Of a stretch of 64,000 nucleotides of DNA, positions 46,244 through 56,179 are shown in pieces. Position 1 is the stretch's first letter, and each line of letters begins with the position of its first letter. The notes beneath the pieces are model-generated. The model worked only from the letters and a program-made list of their open reading frames with translations, searched no databases and was not told the DNA's origin. The stretch is taken from assembly GCA_021234155.1 (NCBI GenBank), contig JAJEKV010000090.1:3466479-3530478 (forward strand), given 5' to 3'. The stretch is from Isoetes taiwanensis. Lineage: Eukaryota > Streptophyta > Lycopodiopsida > Isoetales > Isoetaceae. Both the position numbers and the translations under genes were made by a program.

Positions 46244-49200
46244 AAATAAAAAAGATAGATGTTAAAGCATGCAAAGGATGGTAGCATTACAAGACTAGGG
46301 TTTTTGGCACCCGATTAGGTATGAGATATCTCCTTCTCGGGTGTATGTTTCTAGCGCGTTTTCTTGGTCGTTGGAAATCATGTGATGAGCTTTCAAGATG
46401 TCGGGTTGTATTCTTCTTTGCCGGTCAGAATTGGGATCCACTCCATTTAGAAGCCTCCATGGTCGCCTCGCACGCCCGATATGCATTCTTGCTTTCATAA
46501 TTTTACGCCTCTTTGGCCTCTCCGATTGCTACCTCTAATTCTGATCTCAATCCACTTGCATATACTTTGCCTCGTGGATTTGCAATTCCCTCCCTTTCTC
46601 TATAGCATGTACCTTTTACCCTTGCACGCCTCTCTTCCTCCTCCCACTCCACCTCTTCCCCAACTCCTTAGTCTTGCCCCCCCATCCTCTTGGGCCCTTA
46701 TAGAGTCTTCTACTCTTCCCTCGCTCCCACTGGTCTGCCCCTAGCTGCTTTGTTGCTCAAGTCTCACAAATCAGCCAGTGATTGGATGAAGTGAGACATG
46801 ACATCCGGAGTCATATACACTTTCAAATGTTCTTTGTGATTGTCCCTTATGATGGAGAATAACAAAGAGAGGGATTATGCAGACCATATAAAAGAGCTGC
46901 GGGGTCTTGGTCGAATGGATGTTCAAGCGCACTCATGATAGCGTGTTTATGAAGCGGTGTGTTCTAGTGCCTTTCACTTCGGTGATTGTCACCGATGCGT
47001 GGAGATGAATCTTAGGCGTCCACTTGCAAAGTCGCACAATGTCTAATGTGTCCCATGCGGTGGTATGTCATTTCAGCTGAGTGAGTTCCTTGATCTCAAA
47101 GAGGATGGGATTTTTGGTTGAAACAACATCTGCAAAGTTGGGATTGCCTGCATGAATCCACGAAAGTTATGGATAGGCAAAGCAGGTTATTTCTTAGTGA
47201 TGGTGAATTAAGCCTATGCCTATTGATAAAACTAATTAGGCGATGGAGTGGATCCTTTATGGGGGCCATTGTATGGGGTATACACCCCTTCCTAATAAAA
47301 ATTAGAGATTGCCACGTCATAAGCCATGCTGGTTTGCATTGGAGGATCTTCCCAATTGAGTTGCGGTGTTCCGGACTTTGGTCTCCCATTGCCAATGGAT
47401 TAGGGTTGCACCTTGCCCATTCCTCGACAAGCAATGGTCCTCGTATTTGTGTTTCCTTCCCGCCTGTGCTTCCCTCCCCAAGTCTCTGTGGTTGCTAAAA
47501 GTGGTCCACTCTTTTAAATATAAATTATCTTTGCTTAACGGCCTAGAGCTTGCCAATATGTTTCCTCGATGTTGGTGCCTTTCTCTGCTTATCATGTGCA
47601 CTCCCTCCATTCTCGTCCTCCTCCTGCTTCTCTCCCACTTTCATTTCCCTGTTGCCATTCCTACCCAACCGGGCCTCCCTCGCACTCGTCTGCCATCACC
47701 CCCTTCTTCGCCTGCCTACCCTAGACATTGCCGGGACACCCTCCAGCCCATAATTATCTTCTTCTAACCAGCGGTGAGAGGCTTCAACATGATTGCATCG
47801 CAAGCAATAGCGCATTGAAGAAGAATGGTCCATTGCTCGTATGAAAAAGTCACGGAGGAGGAATAATCCTTTGCACCACATCTTCTCGTGACCGCTTCTC
47901 TTAACCCTGTTGAACCAACACTCCTCCCCACTGTTACTACACGTCCAATAGCATCGCAGCCACATTGGGCTGATCAAGTGGACAATGAGTCTCATATACA
48001 AAGTTGATATGGACTAGAACGCCCTCCACATCCACTTGATCAATGAAATTAATCTCCTAGAATGTATGGGGGGCTGCCTCCCTCCTCAACCAAAGGAGCA
48101 GTTGTCCATGGCCCTGCTAGGTGGGACTCGGGGATTTCATTTGTTTGCAAGAGCATAAATGCAAGAAAGGAGGTATTGCCCACAAAGTTGTTGTAGTAAT
48201 CAATAGGCAGTACAATGTTCTTGTGGCTAACGCACTGCAAAGGTTGGTATCCCACAAAGATGGAGGGAGGACTCATTATAGTGTCATTTACTCAAGTGGT
48301 TTGATAAGGGCAAGAATGGGATTGGCTAATGTATATGCTACTTAACCCACTGGGCGGCGAGAGGCACATTATGGGCTTCTTTCGCGCTCTTAAATTAATC
48401 GAGGTTAGGCCCTCGTTGCATGGATCATGGTGGGTGATTTTAACATGGTCGAGCTTGAGCAAGACAGATGTAAGGCAGGGTGCGTAGGATAAAAGTGGTG
48501 GCTTTGAACGGAGCAATCGCACGTAAGATTGTGACTTCGCTGTGGTTGAGGGTCCCTCAAGTTTTACTTGATGTAATGGCTGGTTGCGGTGGTAGAGCAT
48601 ATGCAAGACACATGATAGAGGCTACTATAATGCTTTTGGTAGCAACCCCGTTGCCTCGCCATCGTGAGAACCCTGCTGAATTGCGGATTTCTCGACCATA
48701 ATCCATGATTTCTCTTGCTCCTCACCATGGTCGGTCGTAACCTGCGGCAAAAGAATTCGAGTGGTACACATGTCTATATGGCATCCATCTTATGCCGGGC
48801 ACCGCAGATAAAGATACAACTCATTGTCCGTATTGTTAGGGAACTTCATTTGGGTGGCAATCAAGAAGGAGTCGATGTTAAAAATTAGTTGGCCAAGTGC
48901 ATTATGCCCAAACTTTGTGGGACCGATGATTCACTTTCTTCTCCAGAGCAAGGTGTTGATTTCTAAGTTCATATGGCGATTCTAAATAATGCTATTAATT
49001 CTCCAGTCCGATTCACCGCCTTACAGATGTGTATCTCTATCGACCATCCATTAAGCCACCTCCATGGGCATTATTCCCATCCATTTCTCCACATCCTAAT
49101 GCATCTCCTCAAGGTTGCTACAACCGGCCAGAGACCCCAAGACTTTGTTTTGGGCCCATCCAGTCGGCCCACATGCATCCTATAGCCGCCAAGGTCGTGG

Positions 49201-50209
49201 ATCCCATTGGGTGATGGTCAGTGCGATTGTCCTCGGTCTCTTCCTTTGGCTCCATCCATTGACGCAACGCTTCTAAGGGTAAAGGGTTGTGTGCTCACGG
49301 TATCTCAGATGGTATAATGAGATGCGCAGATTGTTGACGGGAATGAGTTCAAATTGAAGTTCCTCCTCCTCTTATCAGACCGTGGCATTCGGGAAAAAGT
49401 AGTTGCTACACTCCTCCACACCCACAAGACGGGCTCCTCAAATTGGTGGTTCATGCAAAGGAGGAGCATCCGTGCACTCGATGTATGTGGTCCCCGTCAT
49501 CTCCCGCAAGTGTTGCCCATCACCAAAGTGGCCTTTAGTTATCCCCGAGCCTCATCGTAGCACCGGGCGATGGATATGGACAAATTGCTCCATCCTAAGC
49601 TATCTATTTTATGGTGGCAGATCACCAGATGCATGTAAACATCAAGAGTTCATCGATTTCGCCCGTAAGTCTTCGTGGATCCGCCTCTTGTGAGGATGAG
49701 ACAATTGAGCACTACCTTTTCTTATGTCACCATGTTCGAATTTACTTGGCAAAGGGCTTTGAGCCCTTCCATTGTGACTTGAATAGTCAAAGAGGTCCCA
49801 TTGCTCTACCTATCCTAGTTCTTGGGACAAGTTGGCAAAGAGGGCATTCCACTTAGCATTTGCTTGAATCATCTCGTCCATCCTGAAGAGATGAAATCTC
49901 CTTATTTCCAAGAGATGTGTCTTTTCAGATAATGCTATGCTTAGCGATGCTCAGAATGCATTGTGAAGGCGCATATGTTCTTCTTCCCTAAAGGATGACG
50001 CCAAGAGTGTCATTTGGGGAGCAATATCTTCTTTATCTGCACTCTACCATAGCAAATATTGTGCTTGTGGTGATATGTATTCTCGGCTTATGTTAGTGTA
50101 TGTGGTGGGTAGTGTGTTGCTCTAGTGGACATCTTCCACTGGTTTTGAGTCCCTCTATGTACTTTTGTATTCTTTGAGTAATAAAGGTCCATCGCCTTAT
50201 CGAAAAATA
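46244..50209 (+). mobile_element. LINE 2, internally deleted, with 16-bp target duplication
   Basis: A 3,966-bp non-LTR element flanked by a perfect 16-bp duplication AAATAGAAAGTAGGTA (46,228-46,243 and 50,210-50,225), with an A-rich 3' end (GAAAAATAA). Broken ORF1 frames occupy about 47,100-47,770. An endonuclease domain lies at about 48,080-48,780, with CLQEHKCKKGG near 48,142 and VGDFNMVELEQDRC near 48,432. A reverse-transcriptase zinc-binding block is near 49,640-49,740 (ETIEHYLFLCHHVR). Only about 800 bp separates the endonuclease from the zinc-binding block, too little for a reverse transcriptase, so the RT core has been lost. The insertion lies among fragments of a WD40 gene. Confidence 0.88.
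48080..48780 (+). pseudogene. LINE 2 endonuclease domain (broken)
   Basis: Open pieces in two frames cover an L1-type endonuclease. They include a QEHKC motif following a degraded start, a hydrophobic strand (VVVINRQYNVLVANALQ) and the catalytic motif GDFNMVELEQD. The motif order is right, but stops at about 48,343 and 48,460 prevent translation. Confidence 0.8.
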
Positions 50210-50603
50210 AAATAGAAAGTAGGTAGCTTATGTAAAGATGGCGTACTCATGTCCATCATGTGGCTGGAGTCCTAAGAAATAAGTTGGCCATCATTTTAAC
50301 CCCCTCCATTTCTATTTTCATAAAAAAGCTTTCAATAAGGGCATTCATAAGATGAGGAAAATGAACTAGCATTGCAAATAACCGAAGCATTGGATGATAA
50401 GTAATATAAAAATAACCACTATGCATGACACAAATCAGAGCAATGGAATCAAGACCAATGATGCTCACGAGGAAGAGAGTCATGAATAAGGTTAAAATCA
50501 CCGTAAGATTACAAGAAGATCGTATAACATTCCCGGATCTGGCAAGGTAAAATATGTTAGTAAAAGTTTGTATATTATGCCCAAGCAAAGCTGATAAACT
50601 CAC

Positions 50604-50684
50604 ATCCCAAATAATAACCCGTCCATCATAGCCAGCACACATGGCTATCCTTGGGGTATAAGGATGTATATCTAGCACATATGT
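50604..50684 (-). pseudogene. WD40 exon of a BRWD/PHIP-like bromodomain gene
   Basis: An 81-nt exon with a clean acceptor (TTATTGTAG) and donor (GAT/GTGAG) reads TYVLDIHPYTPRIAMCAGYD and then GRVIIWD. This matches, almost residue for residue, the WD-repeat exon of plant bromodomain plus WD40 proteins (BRWD/PHIP-like; two such genes in Arabidopsis). One substitution falls in an otherwise fixed stretch (MCAGYD for the usual MSAGYD). Downstream exons of the gene are not seen in the expected place; LINE 2 lies there instead. Confidence 0.8.
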
Positions 50685-50896
50685 CTACAATAAGAAAGGC
50701 AATTAGAATATTTATACTAGATTAATCTCTCTATATAGCAGATCATATGGTATTAAATTACATGTTTGTCATGGCCCGTTAGGGGAGATAAAAATAAAAA
50801 CAAACAATGTTGACTATTTAAGGAGTTTTATGTTACTGGATGGAGCATACATGGCCTTATACTTATGAAATAAAATGGAACAGACATCTTATACGT

Positions 50897-50975
50897 AGGC
50901 CAAAAGCAATGCCTGTCATTCCTGTGATATGATCACGCAACATTGATATTGGCAAACCATCTGGCAAGCGCCAAT
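50897..50975 (-). pseudogene. Second WD40 exon fragment of the same gene family
   Basis: Reads WRLPDGLPISMLRDHITGMT and then GIAFG, corresponding to the WRLPDG-x-PIS-x-LRGHTGAVTAIAF segment of BRWD/PHIP-like proteins, with several substitutions in conserved places (RGHTGAV became RDHITGM). In the real gene many exons lie between this segment and the one at 50,604-50,684; here only about 210 bp does. The locus is therefore a deleted remnant, not a working gene. Confidence 0.7.
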
Positions 50976-51189
50976 GTAAAATCAAATGCATAAGAGGACT
51001 CAAACAACACGGAATAGCTTCATTCTTCTCACCAAACACAGGTGACCGATAGTTTATAGACAACAACCAGTTTGGAGCGATCTTCGGCATATTCTAGGCA
51101 TATCCTAGGCATATACTTAGAATATGCCAAAAACCCACATAAGCGAGAGTTTGCGTCCTAGGGGCAACCCAAAAAGAAGATTGGAAAAA

Positions 51190-53460
51190 AACGTTTTAAT
51201 CTAAGCTTAGCCATTAAAAGCAATAATTGCGCAGCTAAATACTCCTCAAAGCATACACGCTACATAGCATCATGTAGCTACAGAAATAATCATAGATGTC
51301 ATAGAGACGTTTTTCCTAGTCAAACATACAAATCAAATACCTTGGAAAGTGACTAAGCACAATTGAAGAGAGAATTGTCAAAAATCTCTATCAATCTATG
51401 CCTTTGCTTAAGTGTTTTGGGTTTCTGAGATAAGAAATAAACTAATCCACATGATGAGGTTCCCAAGCGAACATAACAGGAAAAATCTTGAATAAGAAGG
51501 AAAAGAAATCTTGAGGAGTAAAAGAACTGAAAGAAATGCTCTTACTGAGTAATGAAATAACAACTTGTTTCTTATCAGTCAATTCATTTCTAGTAAAATC
51601 CATTTACCATCACTTCTTGCAAGTCACAAAGCCCCATCAACCAATAAGGACTGCTGTGGGATATTGCTCAATAATGTTGCGTAATGATGTGCAAACCTTA
51701 AATCATCGCATTTAGTCAGTCTGACATTAATCTAGTTGAGTTTAACATACTGACCAATTGGTTGAGAGATATTGCAGACAAACTCTTAAAGCACTGCACT
51801 TAGTCATTCTACTTGTCTAGTCGAGTTCCATAATCGAAGGGCCGAACTTACTCAACACCACCTTCATTTAATATGCTTATTGAAAATGTAGACCAGTTTA
51901 TGGGGAACCTAATATAAAATAAACAATAAGGACTTCCTGGAGACCACAAAGGGTCATGATGGAGTTACCGAGCCTGGGAAATGAACAAAAAATATCCGAG
52001 ATATAATACAATTCTGTCGAGGCATTTAATGAGAACCCAACCAAAGGAACTGAGGCAAACAGTCACAAATAATGGTTGTGCCACCTCTATACACTGCCAT
52101 CTTTCTTTTGCATTCACGCTCCCTGAAACTTGCATAGTTCCTCATGCCCTATAGACAACCGTAAAGGGGAAAAATCTTCTTGCATAGAGAAATGAGTGAC
52201 CTCAGGTTGACTCCCATGCTATATAACCTGTCTTGTGGCATATGAAATGTACAAAAAGAAATCTTGAGGAGTAATAAGAACTGAAAGAAATGCTCTTACT
52301 GAGTAATGAAATAACAATTTGTTTCTTATCAGTCAATTCATTTCTTGTAAAATCCATTTACCATCACGTCTTGCAAGTCACAAAAGCCTCTAATAACCAA
52401 TATGTCTATTGTGATATTGCTCAATAATGATGCAGGCAAACTCTTAAATCACTGCACTTAGTCACTCGACTAATCTAGTTGAGTTTAACATACTGACTAA
52501 TTGGTTGAGGGATATTGCAGACAAACTCTTAAAGCACTGCACTTAGTCATTCTACTTGTCTAGTCGAGTTCCATAATCGAAGGGCCGAACTTACTCAACA
52601 CCACCTTCATTTAAAATGCCTATTGAAAATGTAGACCAGTTTATGGGGAACCTAATATAAAATAAACAATAAGGACTTCATGAAAAAGCGTTTTATTCGA
52701 GCTTAGCCATTAAAAGCAATAATTGTGCAGCTAAATACTCCTCAAAGCATCCAGGCTACATAGCATCATGTAGCTACAGAAATCATTATAGATGTCATAG
52801 AGACGTTTTTCCTAGTCAGCCACAAATCAAACACCTTGAGTGATTAAGCACAATTGAAGAGAGAATTGTCAAAACCTCTATCAATCTATGCCTTTGCTTA
52901 AGTGTTTTGGGTTTCGAGATAAGAAATAAACTAATCCACATGATAGAATAGAATAGAATAGAATAGGTTTTTAGCGTCCACGGAGACCAATTGGCCTATG
53001 GGACCCAAACAAAAAGAGAGCAGCAAGCCGACACAATGTGATTAAAATCACCGGCGCGGTTTTCGAGGGAAAACCTTAGCAGTAATAAGCATGCCGGCAC
53101 ACTGCATAAATTGCATAGGACAGTCACCGGGCCCCTGTAGGATACAACGAGTCCGTGCATCCATAACCTCCTGGAGGTATGACCTCTAACAAACCCACTC
53201 CACCGTAGTCAATAATCGATGCAACTACCGCCAGCACTTTGATGAGGTTCCCAAGCGGACATAACAGGAAAAATCTTGAATAAGAAGGAAAAGAAATCTT
53301 GAGGAGTAATAAGAACTGAAAGAAATGCTCTTACTGAGTAATGAAATAACAACTTGTTTCTTATCAGTCAATTCATTTCTAGTAAAATCCATTTACCATC
53401 ACTTCTTGCAAGTCACAAAAGCCTCTAATAACCAATATGACTATTGTGATATTGCTCAAA
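51190..53460. repeat. Overlapping segmental duplication, about 1.5-kb offset
   Basis: 51,190-51,660 is repeated at 52,684-53,460 (offset about 1,495 bp; split there by a 295-bp insertion). 51,494-51,950 is repeated at 52,254-52,680. The block starting AAATCTTGAGGAGTAA occurs three times (about 51,507, 52,259 and 53,295). Identity looks well above 90 percent by eye. No coding content is visible. Confidence 0.88.
52945..53239 (-). mobile_element. SINE-like retroposon, 295 bp
   Basis: Found by comparison with the empty copy of the same site in the duplication: CCACATGATGAGGTTCCC at about 51,448-51,465 is interrupted here. The insert is flanked by TGAT on both sides (52,941-52,944 and 53,240-53,243). 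Read on the - strand it ends in a simple (TTCTA)n tail of about four units, as some SINEs do, and has no coding capacity. Pol III A and B boxes were looked for but are not convincing, and the 4-bp duplication is short for a SINE, so the class is tentative. Confidence 0.65.
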
Positions 53461-53849
53461 TATCTAGCATTATAATGCGGGTTTTTTTTCCGCTTTTGCA
53501 ATCAAGCTTCAAGGTTTCATATGATTTGTCCTCGGCCGCCCACGATCCCCATCTGACTCATCAATCGGGTTAGAATAAGAATGAACAAGAATAAGATGAC
53601 TGTGCTGATGCCCTCAAAAAGGCCCTCAGAAAGTTGCAAGAAATGCCATGAAGAAAAATGCTTGTGCTGTCTGGCGCCCGCATGACCATCTGCTCATTTC
53701 AATAATTGTTGCCGTGGCCGCCTACAATTTCTCCAAATGGATTCAGTAAACATTATGCTCACATATGTTGCCATACATCCTTTTCTCTATTGGATTGTTC
53801 TGTTTTTCGTATGTTCTTTTAATTTGATGCATTTCTCCATCAAATTGAT

Positions 53850-54254
53850 TTGTGGGTTCAATATTTTGATCTAGATCTCGAGCCAGTTTATCTAAAATGC
53901 ATCAGAGAATATTTTAAGATAAAGAAGGCTTACACATCCTCAAGTATTGAAAATGGTTCAATAGTTTTATATAGAAATGAAGATCATGTTTACACAAATT
54001 TCGCCCTATTTTTCCAATTTGTTAAGTATTATTCTGCCGAAGGATACGATACAAATGCATTCTTATTGCCCCGCTATCTATTAAGGATAATGAGAGAAAT
54101 TGATGGCATAAAGCACTTTCCGTTACTTGCGGTATGCAGGATCAGGGTAGATACGCCCAAAGAAGCAAGACGTAGCCCCGAGAAAATTGTTATTACAGAT
54201 ATTCTTAATATCGCCATGCCCTCAATGTTTTCACACATGCATCACCTCCTATAA
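53850..54254 (+). CDS. Unrecognised 134-codon open frame
   Basis: The longest open frame between LINE 2 and LINE 3. It encodes a fairly basic, Tyr-rich product with SIENGSIVLYRNEDHVYTNF and a Leu-rich stretch (NAFLLPRYLLRIMREIDG). I recognise no family, and there is no clear promoter or splice context. It could be an exon of a lost gene, part of an unrecognised transposon, or chance in AT-rich DNA. Low confidence that it is a gene. Confidence 0.25.
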   Translation: MWVQYFDLDLEPVYLKCIREYFKIKKAYTSSSIENGSIVLYRNEDHVYTNFALFFQFVKYYSAEGYDTNAFLLPRYLLRIMREIDGIKHFPLLAVCRIRVDTPKEARRSPEKIVITDILNIAMPSMFSHMHHLL

Positions 54255-55065
54255 TATGAAGATGTTATGGGATGCCAATCCATATTCAGATTAAGATTCT
54301 TGAATGCAAAGGTAGTATGTGATGCAACAAGGCATGCGAGCATCGATCTATATCTAGGGTTAAGATTCTTTGAAATTTAAAGGTAGTATGATGCAACATG
54401 GCATGCAAGAATATAAGGTATACTTCAAATAATCAAAGATGGAATTCTAGCTTGGCTACTGAATAAAACTGCGATATCCATAACGTGACAACTATGTTCG
54501 ATCTAGGAATGGCACGCTACCGGAATGGAATAGGTCATGTTGTTCATATGATTGTGATATTTTGCACCTGGTTTATGTTGAAGTTAGAGAAGTGTTAACC
54601 ATCTAAATCTTGACAAGAATACTCCCATGTCTATTTCTTGTGAGTTCTTGTAAAAGTTGTGCTTATTTTGAAGTTGAAGTGCCCAAGTATTTACGTTCAT
54701 TTCAGAGTTTATTCCCATCCATTTAAGTTGCCTTACGATTATATAACAACCTATGCAAGGCAAATATTGGTTGAGAATTGTGGAAATATGATGATCTCAC
54801 GTTTACCAAATCTTAACTCAATCCACTTGTGGAGATATTTGATTATTCCCCACAACATATGTAACCAAGATAACATTTTTTAAATATACGACAACATAGG
54901 TGCCATGGCAAAGGACATGGTTTGTGCTCTTCACGACTATATTGTTTTAGGCAAGGCCTCAAGGCCAAAATTTTTTAATCTAACATAAAACCATTACATC
55001 TATCGTTTCTGAAGTGTCACGAATAAGAAAGTTTGTTTTTCGCCCAAGGCAAATTTTAAAGTTAT

Positions 55066-55450
55066 AACACAAACCATTACATTACACACCTTAAAATTAA
55101 ATTCCCCTTAAACCCCTTCTCTGCTTGGGTGCATATTCACACTCTGGGGACGAGGGGCAATGAGCCCCTATAATTATGTTTTGTATGTACAAATCAATTA
55201 TATAGTATGTTAACACCGAATCTTATAGTATTTTCAAATCTTGTTATATTAAAGATTACAATGTTCCCCACATCCATACCCCACAAACGAGGACTCAAAA
55301 ATGGGTGTAAGACATGAATAAGGGTGAATATGCCTATCCAACAACAGCCTCCTCGGCTGGTCGAGTCACCGCTGCGGTGAATATGCACCCAAAAACAAAG
55401 GGCTTGTGGGGAATTTAATTTTAAGGTGTGTAATGTAAATGGTTTGTGTT
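55066..55450. mobile_element. Foldback MITE-like element
   Basis: A 385-bp element with terminal inverted repeats of about 75 bp. The left arm 55,066-55,140 (AACACAAACCATTACATTAC start) is complementary to the right arm 55,375-55,450 with few mismatches, and the arms meet the unique middle at GGGTGCATATTCAC. The middle has no coding capacity. Flanks GTTAT and GCTTA do not give a clear target duplication, so the superfamily is not assigned. It lies exactly at the left edge of the third duplicated block. Confidence 0.75.
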
Positions 55451-56030
55451 GCTTAACGCAAACCTTAAATCACCCAAAGACTTAGTCATTCCCACTAATC
55501 TAGCCGAGTTTAACATACCGCTAATTGGTTTAGGATATCGCAGACAAACTCTTAAAGCACCCACTTAGTCATTCTACTCTTGGTCTAGTCGAGTTCCATG
55601 AATCAAGGGTCAACTTACTCAACACCACCTTCATTTAATATGCTTATTGAAATGTAGACTTGCCATCAAAGACCACTTTGTAACCAACATAAAATAACAA
55701 TAAGGACTTCATGGAGACCACAAGGGGCCATGGGATGCTACTTGTAGCCTAAATGAACAAAAAATCTGAGATATAATACAATTCTCTTGTTGAGGCAGCT
55801 AATGATAATCCAACTAGTGAAATCTAAGGCGAACAGTCACAAATAATGGTTGTGCCACCTCTATACACTGCCATCTTTCTTTTGCATTCACGCTTCCTGA
55901 AACTTGCATAGTTCCTCATGCCCTCTAGACAACCGTAAAGGGGAAAAATCTTCCTGTATAGAGAAATGAGTGACATCAGATTGACTCCCATGCTATATAA
56001 CCTGTCTTGTGGCATATGAAATGTACAAAA
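55451..56030. repeat. Third, more diverged copy of the duplicated block
   Basis: Matches 51,690-52,250 along its whole length, including GTCATTCTAC, the CACCACCTTCATTTAATATG run and the block ending GTGGCATATGAAATGTAC. Small indels are more frequent than between the first two copies. Confidence 0.85.
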
Positions 56031-56179
56031 ATATGGCGAAGTCGTTCTGGTCTATGATCACCAACTCATCTAGCTACAACAATGCCTTGATTCTATATGT
56101 GCATCGTGTCTGTGAAGAAGTGTTAAGCTTCTTCCGCATCCAAACGAACACTTGTCTTAGGCACACCCACTATATGTAG

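Noticed and set aside
46481-46744. Pro/Leu/Ser-rich 87-codon frame as a secreted protein
   Set aside because: It lies inside LINE 2 and reflects a C/T-rich tract; other frames of the same stretch are equally open.
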